The notes: generated by a model not told the origin, from the sequence alone. Counted from the first letter of the stretch, positions 43,066 to 51,923 are shown. The stretch: 64,000 nt of DNA from CATQHP01 sp965205595 (GCA_965205595.1 CBDBHI010000021.1:62001-126000); one strand, 5' to 3'. Numbers and translations are program-made.

Positions 43066-44709
43066 TTATTCGCGATACGAGGCCGAAAGGCTGTCGCCTG
43101 ATTGAGGGATCGACGCCGTCAGAAACGTGATCGTCGTCCCGCTTAGGCTGTAGTCGACGCTCGCCGCCTGCAGTAATCCATTGCGGCTCAGTTGCAGCGC
43201 GGCTACCGGCGAGGGCGCGACCGCGAGCGTGAACGACGGGTTCACTCCATCGATCGCCCCAGCGGGTGTTTCAGAATCGTGAAAACCAGGAGCGTTATCT
43301 TCGAGCGATACCACCGCCCCGCTGTCCTTCACAATCGACAACTCTCCGTCGGCCGAGTTGACGAATATTCGGGCGTTTGTCGAAGCCGGCACTATGGGCA
43401 CAGGAACTTCTTCGAAGTTGATGTAGTTCCCAGTTAAACCAATCGTGCCTGTTCCGAATAGCGTGTCATCGACGTCTAGCGAATTGTGAATCTTCGTAAC
43501 GCCGCTGCGCTCAATCTGCATCGCGTTGTCTTTGAACGCACCAGTGTCGTCGCATCGCACTAGGTTGAACACTCCCTCGAAGGCCGACCATGCAACGCGC
43601 TTCTTGCTGTCTTGCTCGAAGAACTGCGTCGCGACGGTTTCGCCGAGTCGGGCCGCGATTCCCATCTCGCGAAAAAATGATGCGCCGTTCACTGTAACCA
43701 ACGACAACAAGGCTCCCGTTCCGTCCCGCCACTCCTGCAGATTCGCGGTTTGGCCGGGCGCAGCTTGTATAAGAAACACCGTCTGCGCCGGGTCTGTTCC
43801 GAGCATGGGGTTGTGCGGCGCCGGCGCGCGTGCGTCAGACAAGCGCACGTCGTTACCCTCTGTAATCGTTCCTGCCGTCGCCCCAAACAGCGGTTGAACC
43901 TCAGTTCTTGTCGACCCCGCGTTGTCGAATGCCTGCAGCCCGTTCGAGAAATTGGCGACGTTGCGCTGTGTAACCGCGGCACCGTCGTCCTGGAAAATTT
44001 CGTATGAGCTTACGGCGGCGCCGCTTCCCGCAGCCGACCAAAACAGACTGCCGGTGCCATCCGTCGTTAGTTGTTGGTTCGGCAATCCGTCGGCGTTCGG
44101 CCAACGATAGCTCGTACTGACGCTGAGCGGGGGCAAGAAGAAGTCGATCGAATTCAATCCGTCATTCGACTCAAACGCCAACGGAGGAATCGTCCCCGAC
44201 GCTTCCTGGCGAATGGTCTGCGAATCTGTAAACAAATTCGGTTCATTCAAGTCCGCCTTCAAATCGAGCGCGGCGCCCAATCCTGACACTTGCGAGAGCA
44301 GAATCACCGTACCGGGAATTGGCGCGCTGCCGACCCTGACATCCGGAATCGTGACCGGCGTGGCGCTTTCGGGGACAATCCAAGTTTCGGAAAACTCAAT
44401 CGCGGTGTCGAGTGTGTAAACCACCTTGTAGCTTGTACCGGGCGGAACCGCAGTGTCGTTCGGAGTCAGGTCGACGCTGAACACGCCATCGACGATCGGC
44501 GTCGTCAATTCGTTGGCTGCGACAGGAGAGCCGTTCGACGCGGTAAACGCTTTCCAGATAATTTTCGCGGAACCTTGCGTCTTCGTCCCGTCCGCATTGA
44601 AGAGCACATCTTGCACTTTAGTCACGGGCAGTACCTGCGCGCCTGCGAGAGACGATAGCAGTGCGACAAGCACTGGGAGCATCACTTTGAGTCGTGGTAG
44701 TTGGAGCAT
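43066..44709 (-). CDS. Secreted fibre-like protein of unknown function
   Basis: 547 aa from the ATG at 44709, supported by GAGG eight bases upstream. Signal peptide about 1-25 (ends LAGAQ). Residues 25-130 are a beta domain (VLFNADGTKTQGSAKIIWKAF). A middle section follows with the phage-tail-fibre-like phrase TITEGNDVRLSDARAP, then a region like VFLIQAAPGQTANLQEW, and a C-terminal strand-rich end (DYSLSGTTITFLTASIPQSGD). This pattern resembles tail fibres and trimeric surface proteins. It has no neighbours of phage type. The upstream sequence carries an unusual hairpin shared with 50411-50530. Confidence 0.6.
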   Translation of the reverse strand: MLQLPRLKVMLPVLVALLSSLAGAQVLPVTKVQDVLFNADGTKTQGSAKIIWKAFTASNGSPVAANELTTPIVDGVFSVDLTPNDTAVPPGTSYKVVYTLDTAIEFSETWIVPESATPVTIPDVRVGSAPIPGTVILLSQVSGLGAALDLKADLNEPNLFTDSQTIRQEASGTIPPLAFESNDGLNSIDFFLPPLSVSTSYRWPNADGLPNQQLTTDGTGSLFWSAAGSGAAVSSYEIFQDDGAAVTQRNVANFSNGLQAFDNAGSTRTEVQPLFGATAGTITEGNDVRLSDARAPAPHNPMLGTDPAQTVFLIQAAPGQTANLQEWRDGTGALLSLVTVNGASFFREMGIAARLGETVATQFFEQDSKKRVAWSAFEGVFNLVRCDDTGAFKDNAMQIERSGVTKIHNSLDVDDTLFGTGTIGLTGNYINFEEVPVPIVPASTNARIFVNSADGELSIVKDSGAVVSLEDNAPGFHDSETPAGAIDGVNPSFTLAVAPSPVAALQLSRNGLLQAASVDYSLSGTTITFLTASIPQSGDSLSASYRE

Positions 44710-44900
44710 GTGAAGTAACCTCGAGTCCAGACTACCCCCACCCCGTACACTTTTAGCCCCTCGAAAATTCAAGTTATTGAAAACAAACAGATTAAATATT
44801 TCAAAACCCCGGTACGGGGTTTTGATGGGCTTCGTCTTGGCCGTTACGAGACGCAACCGCCCTGTCTTTTGAACACTGAGATCGCTGGAGGCTGCTGATT
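44710..44900 (-). promoter_or_regulatory. Upstream region with hairpin, related to sequence near 50411
   Basis: On the minus strand this region holds a 9-bp-stem hairpin (AAAACCCCG, 3-base loop, CGGGGTTTT, about 44811-44831), then TTTGAAATATTT, an AT-rich block, then a G-rich stretch, and the GAGG site of the fibre-like gene. The order and parts recur on the plus strand at 50411-50530. It probably holds the promoter; no exact -10/-35 was assigned. Confidence 0.45.
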
Positions 44901-45160
44901 CATAAAGACTTTACGAGGTTACGTGCGTTTAACGCGCCCTATTGCGAGGCTGTCCCGGATCTCCCCGTTATAAAGGCTTTGCTTGGTTACGTGGGTGTTT
45001 CCGAGCTCCCCCGAGATTCTTGTTACGTTTGTTAAGGGCTCCGTCCCCTCGGCCCCCTTCCGAACTCCCCCGAACTCCCCCTGACTCCTCCTTGCTCCTT
45101 GCTGCCAGTTACAGCACGTTGCGACCAAGCGGTCATGTCGGGGTTTCCAGACCACCTTCG
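44901..45160. other. Non-coding stretch with repeat similarity to 49905-49980
   Basis: No gene was found. Parts such as GGTTACGTGGGTGT and a run of CGAACTCCCC-type short repeats (about 45060-45085) resemble, in reverse orientation, the sequence at 49905-49940. Together with the related hairpin region it flanks the DUF4062-HEAT gene on one side. Confidence 0.45.
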
Positions 45161-46682
45161 CTAAGCAAGCATCGCTCGAAGTGAGCCCCAATCGCTCCGG
45201 GTGCGAATAATATCCGGTCTAGGTGTGCAACCACGTTGTAGTAGTAAGTGCCGAGGGATGTATATTCGCCTAAGAGGGATTCCCAGCTGCTCTCGGGACA
45301 ACCTCTTCACCAAGAACGCGAGAGCTGAGACTCGAATCGCGGAATTGTCGTTACTCAACAGGCCCCGAACCTGCGCAACTATGGCATCGAGATCCTCAGT
45401 GAGCCAGGCGGCCAGGGCCAACTGGACCAAGGCGGCGTCGCCTGACTCCAGAAGCCGGAGTGCTGCTCCAGTTGGACCAGGACTCAGGCGGATCGCAGCC
45501 TTTGCCGCTGCATGGCTAGTTTCTCCCCATTTCGTCTTGGCGATTTCGACCAGAAGCTTGCTATCTTCAGACGATCCGTGATTGAAAAGTACTGCCACGG
45601 CTGCGCTACGGACGAAGTCGTACTCGGAAGCCAAGGAATTCCTGCCGACTTGTGCATCGCCTGCTGTCCCATTCTTAGCGAGACCCCACAGCGCGGACGC
45701 CAAAAGATTACTTACAGAGAAATTCTTCGTTTTCGGATCTAAATGGTCTGAAATGAGCTTGTCGATCTGGTCGCGAAGTGATCGCACTTCCTCTGTCTCT
45801 GGTAGGTCCGGGAGCTTGCCGAGGACGAGTTCGCGAAGTTCCGCTGTTGCTGCGCCATACCGAGATTCGAATTCTGATGCTAAATCGTCGCGAAGAATAT
45901 GTTCAAACTCTACGAAATGGTCCTCGGCAAGAACTCGATATGCAATGGCAGCATCAAGCCGTAGTGGACCGAGCTTGTCGTTCAATTGCTCATATGAGGC
46001 TTTCCTAAATAGAGCCAGAATTAGGTCTTCTTCATTGGGCCTAATGAGGGCTTCAAAAAGAGTGGGCGCCTCGGCGCTTGCCTTTCCCCTAATCAAATCC
46101 GAGTCGATCCCGCTTGCGCCGAGCCTGATTAACACTTCCAAAGCGGATGCTCGCACCGTGACGCTCGGATCGTCAAGAGCCGATCTGGCCTCCGCTTCAA
46201 TAAGCACACCCCGTGTCGCGAGTTCCTTTAGCGCCGTACAGCGTATGTCGGCACGCGCAGATGACAAGAGTCTTCTAACACTCTTTTCCTCCAGCGTTCC
46301 TATTTGCTCCTCGACCGCGGCACGAACTTTGTCACTGTTCCCCTTTACGTCGTCTACTTCGCGTACAGCTTCGTCGGGTCGGGTGCGCATCAAGATTCTA
46401 AGCCTCAAGAGCTGCGCCTGAGAGCCTCAATGGATTCCAACAACGGGAGGATATCTTCCGCACCAACAGTACCGAGGTAATCACACGCTGCCGCCGCTAC
46501 ATCCTTGTCGGTTTTGGCAACTTCACTTGGCCCACTTCGGCGGTTTATTTTGGCCCCCCTGTAAACGGGCCTCTAAGTCATTGATTTCAGGTCACCTCCT
46601 TTCGTTTTTGGGGACGTGGTCCGGAGCGGAGCCCGAAGGGCGAAGCGCAGGACGATGTCCCCAAAAACGAGCGCCCTCCTTG

Positions 46683-47471
46683 CTACCGCCCTCGCTTCTT
46701 CTTCGCCAGCGTCCTACGAAAGCGGTAGGACTCCTCGCCCGTCTCGATGATGTGAGCGCGGTCGGTAATGCGATCCAACAGCGCCTTACATAGCCGAGCG
46801 TTCGGAATCACCTTTGTCCACTCGGAGAACGGCAGGTTGGTCGTCAGCATTAGAGCCGCCTTTTCCGCGCGATCAGCGATGACTTGGAACAAGAACTCTG
46901 CTCCCACCTCCGCCAGCGGCACGTAACCCACTTCGTCGATCGCGATCAGCTCGTAGCGCGACCAGCGTGCGAGCACTCGACTCAGCTGCATTTGCTGCTT
47001 GGCTTCGACGAGTTCGTTGACCAGCGCCGACGCCGTGGTGAAGCGCACCCGCCGTTTCTGCAGGCAGGCCGCCACGCACAGGCCCGTCATCAGGTGGGTC
47101 TTGCCCGTGCCGCAATCGCCGAGAAACAGGATCGGTTCCGAACTCTCGATGTAGCCGCCTTCGGCCAACTCGGTTAGCTGCGGGGCCGAGACCGCCTTCG
47201 TCTCGGAGAAGTCGAACTCCTCGAGCGTCTTCATGCGAGGCAGCCGCGCTTCGCGTAAGCGACGATCCACCGTACGTCGCTCGCGCTCTTCCAACTCCGC
47301 GCTTAGCAGCGCTTCGAGATAGCCGACCGGCGTTTGTCTCGCGCGTATGGCTTGTTTGGCCAACGTCTCGAATTGCGCGCCCACCGTCGGCAGCCGCAGC
47401 AGCTTGCACTGTTGTTGGATGGCCTGCACCGCCAGGCTTTCGTTGGGGGCGCTGGATTTGCGGGCGCTCAT
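46683..47471 (-). CDS. istB: IS21 helper ATPase IstB
   Basis: 262-aa DnaC-like AAA+ ATPase that helps IstA transpose. Walker A GDCGTGKTHLM (about 117) and Walker B LIAIDEVGYVPL (about 175) are intact. The N-terminal IstB region (CKLLRLPTVGAQFETLAKQA) is present. It overlaps the end of istA by 4 bp (47468-47471), the usual coupled arrangement. Confidence 0.95.
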   Translation of the reverse strand: MSARKSSAPNESLAVQAIQQQCKLLRLPTVGAQFETLAKQAIRARQTPVGYLEALLSAELEERERRTVDRRLREARLPRMKTLEEFDFSETKAVSAPQLTELAEGGYIESSEPILFLGDCGTGKTHLMTGLCVAACLQKRRVRFTTASALVNELVEAKQQMQLSRVLARWSRYELIAIDEVGYVPLAEVGAEFLFQVIADRAEKAALMLTTNLPFSEWTKVIPNARLCKALLDRITDRAHIIETGEESYRFRRTLAKKKRGR

Positions 47472-49001
47472 TGCACCGCCTCCGCCGCCAGCAACTGATC
47501 GTAGTTCGTCAGCGTCGGCAAGGGCCGCTCAAAGCGTTCCAGCTCCGGCGCCACCAGCGGCGGCTGAGCTAGCCGTTCGAGGCACTGCGAGGTCAGCAAG
47601 TAACGCACCGCCGCCTGATCGCAGCAGCCGCACTCGAGCGCTTTCTCGATCGCCTCGCTCAGCTTGTCCCAACCGTGGCGTTTGCCCTCTTGCAACAGCT
47701 CGATCATCTGTTGCGTCCCCGCTTGCTTGTCATGGCGCTGGATCAACTTCGCCCATAACGTGTCGTAGCTCGCCGGCCAACGCCCGGCTTGGCGCCATTG
47801 TTCCAGCGGCGTCGAGCCCGCCAGCGCTCCCGGCTTGTGGGCCAATACGTCGAGGTAATGCTCCAAATTAAAGATCTTCTGCTGCCGAGAGTAGCTGCGC
47901 TCATGTCGCGCGATGCGACGACCTTCGTGCCAGACCTCGACCGACTCGGCGTAGATCTTCGCCTGCGCCCTGGTTCCCGGACGCAGCGGCGTCGAGTAGA
48001 AGTTCGTGCGCACCTTGACGCAGCCTGTCGCGTCAACCTTCGGGAAGCTCGACACTTCGATCTCAAAGCCTTCCGCCGCCAACCCCAACAGCCGCTCGCG
48101 TTCGATCAGCATTCCCTCGCCGACCGTTTGCGCCCGTCCGGCGACCGTGCGCGCTTCGTCTTCGCGGCAGCCTTCGAGCAGCTTGCTGTTGAGCTCGTCC
48201 AGCGTCTTGGCTTCAGGCAGCGGCACCGGGGTGGTTGCGGCGGTAACGTCTCACCTCGCCTTCCACGCCCCCTTTCTCGTTGCCTTTCCCCGGCGTGCAG
48301 AACTCGGAGGCGAAGCGCCAATGCGAACGAAAAGCCACGAAGCGCGCCGTCTCCTCGCGTCGCGCGCCGCGCAGAATCCGCTTCACCGCCGAAGAGAGAT
48401 TATCGTACCTCAATGTCCGAAACACCCCGCCAAAGTAGGCCAAGGCCAGCTCGTGCGCTTCCAGAAACGCCTGCTGCGTCGCGCGCCGATAGGCGCGATG
48501 AAAGGCCGCGCCGCTCGCCATCGAGCGCATCGTGAACACTTGCAGCTTCACGCGCTCGCCGTCCATCTCGGCCCACGACTCGTACCAGTCCACCTGCGCT
48601 TCTTGGCCCCAGTCGTAGCTTTGCGGCACGAACGTCTCGCGCTTCTCCAATCCCAACTCGCGCTTGCGCTCTTGAACGTACTGCCGCACCGTGCGCTCGG
48701 CCACTTCGCAACTGGTTTCCTCCCGTATCCGGTTCCAGATACGGTGCGCCGTGTGACGCTGCTTACGCGGCGCCTTGCGGTCCTCTTTGAGAATGCGGTC
48801 GATGAACCCCACCGCCGGCGCCAGCTTGGCGCGCCGTCGCGCCGGCTTCTTGCGCGGCGGCGGCAGCGCGCTGGCTACCGCCTCGCGCACCATCCGCCGG
48901 TGCACGCCCAGCTTGCGCGCCACCCCCTTGATCGTCCCCACGCCGAATTCGTACTCGCGTCGAATCTCTTCGAATAGTTCCACTTTGCTCCTCCAGTCCA
49001 A
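47468..49001 (-). pseudogene. istA: IS21 transposase IstA, frameshifted
   Basis: The N-terminal frame (49001 to 48213) carries an HTH and the DDE core: D in AQVDWYESWAEMDG, D in TLRYDNLSS and E in GKGNEKGGVEGEV, then YRRNHP. At the G4 run 48228-48231 it falls out of register and meets TGA at 48213. The next frame (GTG 48226 to 47468) gives the family's continuation PLPEAKTLDELNSKLLEGCREDEAR and the C-terminal DNA-binding part. Together they match one IstA of about 510 aa. One extra base is the simple cause. A +1 programmed shift at CCC-G cannot be excluded but is not known in IS21. Confidence 0.85.
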
Positions 49002-50063
49002 TTCGTTCCTCCGTTGCGGGCGATTCCCGCAAACAGAGTATCCGTTGATTGTTCTAGGGGGGCCAAATCAGGGCGCCGAAAGGGGCCAATTCAGAATGCC
49101 AAACTCTAGCCTCATTCGTGAGCCATTCGGATGAGAACAGGTCGAGAACGTGACCTATTTGTTCTGTCGCGCTTTCGCGATCCGCCTTCGATCCACCGAC
49201 ATCTGCTGCTCCGCGATGCTTCTCGGCTGTCACAGGTTGAAGCCGTACGGCATTCGGTGATGGTTCTGGTGCAAGGTTTGATTCAAGTAAGAACAGATAG
49301 TTCGTTAGCGAATCGAAGAAGATATGCTCCCACTCCCTGGAATCGACGAACGTCTTATACAAGAGCCGTTTTTCTTCGCGCATGCGCTGGCGAAACTCAA
49401 GAGCCCTTGTGAGTTGCTCTCCCGGATCCTGTACATCCGAGTCGTCGATATGCTTGAAGAACAGCCAGATTTCAGGACGATCTGTATCTAGCCGCCGTTG
49501 GCTTGCTAGCTCATACTCCTCTTCAAAACTGGACGTGAACTCTGCGCCGGTAGGCATGCCCCAGCGCTTCCATAACATGCCGACAAAAAGGTCAGAACGG
49601 CGTACCACAACATTGATCAACTCTTGAGGGCGCGAACCTCCAGGCAATGTCTCTTCCCAGCCCAACAAGTCAACGTGCCAACCTACACGTTTTCCGATCA
49701 ACTGATTGACGCGTTCCACGACGTCATGCGCAATCTTCCGCTCTTCAGGCAGGTCACCCGGGGACGCAAGAAAGACAGTCAAAATACGCCGTGTGTTCGA
49801 GTGGGCCACAGGGGGATTATATGCCAGAACTCAGGACGGCTAGCCATCGACGAAGCTCAACACCGTGGCTATCGAGTCGAGGCTGAACAGAGGCGATCGG
49901 GAGTTCCGGGGAGTTCCGGGACACTCACGTAACCCTCGAAACCTCAATACAATCAATTACTTCCAGCGATCTCAATGTTCATAGAATCGAATGAGCGATC
50001 CGGGGAGATCGGGTCGCGGTAGGGACGCCGGTCGCCCGACGCCCCCCGCCCCTCCCAATTCCG

Positions 50064-50177
50064 CTACCGAGTCGCCACTACCGCTGAGTCATTGTGGCTG
50101 AGCGAGATCAAACCCCTTAGCAGTCCGTGGTAAAAGTCCTGTAGGTCGCGCGGCGGGTCCAAGCCCTTGACACGCAT
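50064..50177 (-). CDS. Possible 37-aa peptide with a strong ribosome site
   Basis: ATG at 50177 is preceded by CGGAGG with a five-base spacer, unusually good for such a short frame. The peptide begins MRVKGLDPPRDLQDFYHG and ends VVATR. No family recognised. It may be the intact start of a gene cut short, since the region is otherwise decayed. No neighbour in the same direction. Confidence 0.35.
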   Translation of the reverse strand: MRVKGLDPPRDLQDFYHGLLRGLISLSHNDSAVVATR

Positions 50178-50244
50178 GGTAACCTCCGAGCAGATAACCA
50201 CCTACCACCAAATCAAGCGTCGGCCGGCCACACAAAAAAATGTC

Positions 50245-50363
50245 AAAACGAACCCAATTTGAAATCCGCTCGGACCCACGTAACTCATGACTAATGAGTG
50301 TCTTACAGGATACTCAGCAAGTCACAAGTTGACATAAAACGAACCCAAAACGAACCCAATTTT
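50245..50363. repeat. AAAACGAACCC direct repeats
   Basis: AAAACGAACCC occurs at 50245-50255, 50336-50346 and 50347-50357; the first and third continue AATTT. All three follow a TGTCA/TGACA-like sequence by a few bases. Such repeats could be binding sites of an integrase or regulator; there is no direct evidence. Too few and uneven for CRISPR. Confidence 0.55.
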
Positions 50364-50537
50364 CGACCGCTCCGGCCTATCTCAATCGCAACCAAGCGCG
50401 ACACCTCAAAACACCCGTACCGGGGGGGTGAAATATTTTTTGAACCTGAAAATTCAACAACTTAGCCATTTCGAGGCCCCGCCGAACCCCCTAAAAACTT
50501 GACACGGGGGTGTAGTGTTGAAACAGGTTCCTAAGGG

Positions 50538-50626
50538 CGTGCAAAGTACAAGCACGGATGCCTATGGAGTTTGCCTGGCTTAAGCGAAAGATGAGACCGT
50601 CCATCCGGTGTTGCGAAAGCAACATC
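50538..50626 (+). ncRNA. Candidate structured RNA with three stem-loops
   Basis: Three adjacent pairings are visible. CGTGC with GCACG (50538-50556) encloses a 9-base loop. GGATG (50556-50560) pairs with CATCC (50602-50606) around an internal region with GGCUUAAGCGAAAG. TGTTGC-GAAA-GCAACA (50609-50624) is a perfect 6-bp stem with a GNRA tetraloop and extends by two more pairs. A TTGACA at about 50503 with a G-rich spacer lies upstream. No known RNA family was recognised. No conservation evidence is available here. Confidence 0.3.
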
Positions 50627-50647
50627 AAAAAAACCGTAATCATATAC

Positions 50648-50676
50648 TTGACACAAGGTCATCATTGTAGTACACT
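50648..50676 (+). promoter_or_regulatory. Sigma-70-like promoter
   Basis: TTGACA at 50648-50653, a 17-base spacer and TACACT at 50671-50676: near consensus. It points towards the IS1595-type fragment, with about 150 bases of leader. It overlaps the end of the small minus-strand gene. Confidence 0.55.
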
Positions 50677-50827
50677 AGTCTTGTGAGTTGGTTAACTTCT
50701 TTTTTTTCAGTTCTTTCGAGTCCTTCTCATGAGCTACTCTGTGAAGCTCCTCACGCGCCTTCTTCGGGAAGATCCTTTTCAGGGCTTCTTCCGTTGTCAG
50801 ATCCTTCGCTGGTTTCTTTCTAGGCAT
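50675..50827 (-). CDS. Small Lys-rich protein next to IS1595 fragment
   Basis: 50 aa, starting MPRKKPAKDLTTEEALKRIF and ending in KKKKLTNSQD. The TTEEALKRIFPKKAREELHR stretch forms a regular amphipathic helix. Short proteins of this make-up (PKK, TT-D/E-EA, a FP-K segment, Lys-rich end) are found in many bacteria with unknown roles; the resemblance is from memory. No good ribosome site is seen, and its ATG is only 4 bp from the ATG of the oppositely oriented transposase fragment. Confidence 0.45.
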   Translation of the reverse strand: MPRKKPAKDLTTEEALKRIFPKKAREELHRVAHEKDSKELKKKKLTNSQD

Positions 50828-50831
50828 AACT

Positions 50832-50915
50832 ATGAGCACTGCCAATATCGACTTAATGACTTTGATGGACCGCTTCCACTCCGAGGAAAAGTGCTTGGAG
50901 TATTTAGAAGGTCTC
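50832..50915 (+). pseudogene. Truncated IS1595-type transposase, N-terminal fragment
   Basis: The frame from ATG 50832 reads MSTANIDLMTLMDRFHSEEK, then CLEYLEGL. This resembles the start of ISXO2/IS1595 transposases, which continue with a C-x2-C zinc site. Here it runs into the 85-bp-arm palindrome at 50916 and loses all similarity. The rest of the transposase is absent. The call rests on 28 residues. Confidence 0.55.
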
Positions 50916-51134
50916 TGTCAAGGGCGGAGTAAATTTGGACCACTTCGGCGGAGCAAAAGTAGACCAGTTGGTGAAGGGGTAGCGGTTTTCGTGGGACGGC
51001 TGGAACGGAGCCTGCGGTCGCCCTTTAGGGCGGCCCAGGCGTAGTGGAGGCCGTCCCACGAAAACCGCTACCCCTTCACCAACTGGTCTACTTTTGCTCC
51101 GCCGAAGTGGTCCAAATTTACTCCGCCCTTGACA
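50916..51134. mobile_element. 219-bp palindromic element with IS21-like ends
   Basis: The arms 50916-51000 and 51050-51134 are perfect 85-bp inverted repeats around a 49-bp spacer. Each arm begins TGTCAAGGGCGGAGTAAATT and has internal TTTGGACCACTTCGGCGGAG and AAAAGTAGACCAG blocks, the repeated-block style of IS21 ends (compare TTGGCCCACTTCGGCGG of the local IS21). It carries no gene. On the left it cuts the IS1595-type fragment; on the right it cuts the integrase just after its catalytic Tyr. No target duplication is visible. Confidence 0.8.
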
Positions 51135-51923
51135 TACCTGGCCGTCTCTTCGAGATCGCGATGACCGAGCAGCATCTGGATGCTGCGCAAGTCTGAGCCG
51201 GCTTCGAGCAAGTGCGTCGCGAAGCAATGACGCAGAATGTGAGGGTGGGCGGGTTTGGTGATGCCGGCCCGCTTGGCGGCATGGCTGCAAGCAAGCCACG
51301 GCACGTTGCTCGTGATGGGGTCATCGCTGGTGTGCCACTTGCCGCTGGGGAACAGCCACTGCTCGGGTCTGCGCCGCAGTCGGCGAATGTGCTCGCGTAA
51401 GTTGACCAACAACTGCTCGGAGAGCATCACGTCGCGGTCTTTGCGGCCCTTGCCGCCGCGAACGTGCACGACCATGCGCGCGGAATCGATGTCGTGGATC
51501 TGAAGCTGAGTCAGTTCCGTGCGGCGCACTCCGGTGGCGTAGAGCGTCATCACGATCATGCGGTGGAACGTGCTGTCGGCGGCGTCGATCAGACGAGCGA
51601 CCTCTTGGGGAGAGAGGATGTTGGGGAGTTGGCGCGGTCTCTTCGGATAGGGCACTCGATCCAGGTTCCACTCTTGCCCCAGCGTCTTGATGCAAGAAGA
51701 AGCGCAGCGCCGCCACGCGTTGCGCCACGCTGTTGGCGGCCAGCTTGCGGTCGCGAAACAGGTGTGCTTGATATTGGCGGATGTGCTCCGGCCTTAGCCT
51801 ATCGGGCCGCCGCTTGAAATAGCGAGCCAACTCTTCGACTGTGCGGATGTAGGTGCGAACCGTGTTCGCGGAATAGTTGCGACGCTCGAACTCCTCAAGC
51901 ATCTGTCGGCGTAGTTGTGTCAT
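51135..51923 (-). pseudogene. Tyrosine recombinase (IS91-type-associated integrase), frameshifted and truncated
   Basis: The frame from ATG 51923 holds the SAM-like core-binding domain (NYSANTVRTYIRTVEELARYF) until about 51695. The catalytic domain continues in another frame from about 51655: VPYPKRPRQLPNILSPQEVA, Arg in YATGVRRTEL, HPHILRHCFATHLLE, LGHRDLEETARY with the nucleophile Tyr. An indel near 51688-51700 separates the two. After ARYV the coding sequence enters the palindrome, so the family's C-terminal end is lost. This type of integrase often lies beside IS91-family transposases; none is here. Confidence 0.8.

Larger units (their letters stand above)
46526..49089 (-). mobile_element. 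IS21-family element
   Basis: About 2564 bp with istB and a frameshifted istA. The ends are related inverted repeats: TTGGCCCACTTCGGCGG with a later TTTTGGCCCCCCT on the left, TTGGCCCCTTTCGGCG with TTTGGCCCCCCT on the right. Multiple subterminal repeats of this sort are usual in IS21. TTCA at 46522-46525 and 49090-49093 would be the target duplication. The element splits the DUF4062-HEAT gene. The non-coding left part (46560-46680) has no feature seen. Confidence 0.88.
45161..49809 (-). pseudogene. DUF4062-HEAT-repeat protein gene, split by IS21 and frameshifted
   Basis: The 5' part (from ATG 49809) encodes a DUF4062 domain: RRILTVFLASPGDLPEER, VGWHVDLLGWEETLPG, SDLFVGMLWKRWG, then TNEARVWHSE at the IS boundary. 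After the IS the frame resumes at about 46521 as VAKTDKDVAAAACDYLGTVG, a HEAT-like repeat, and reaches TGA at 46405. The next frame (from 46408) continues HEAT repeats (DIRCTALKELATRG, VTVRASALEVLIRLGA, DFVRSAAVAVLFNHG) to 45161. Joining the flanks across a 4-bp TTCA duplication gives HSEVAKTDKD in frame. The whole would be about 690 aa. DUF4062 is an N-terminal domain of signalling or STAND-like proteins, so a stress or defence sensor is possible but unproven. Now inactive. Confidence 0.75.
49810..50647. other. Non-coding stretch with repeats, a small frame and a possible RNA
   Basis: About 840 bp without a recognised gene family. It contains sequence related in reverse to 44870-45000 (49905-49980), a small minus-strand frame (50064-50177), three AAAACGAACCC repeats (50245-50363), a hairpin region like that upstream of the fibre gene (50411-50530), and a run of three stem-loops (50538-50626). 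These are given separately. Confidence 0.5.

Noticed and set aside
48213..48231. Programmed frameshift in istA
   Set aside because: IS21 istA is normally one frame; a one-base insertion in a G4 run is simpler, and other genes nearby show similar indels.
50245..50363. CRISPR array
   Set aside because: Only three short repeats with unequal spacing and no spacer-like units.
50570..50600. Hammerhead ribozyme (GAAA and GATGAG words)
   Set aside because: The conserved words are in the wrong order and CTGATGA is missing.
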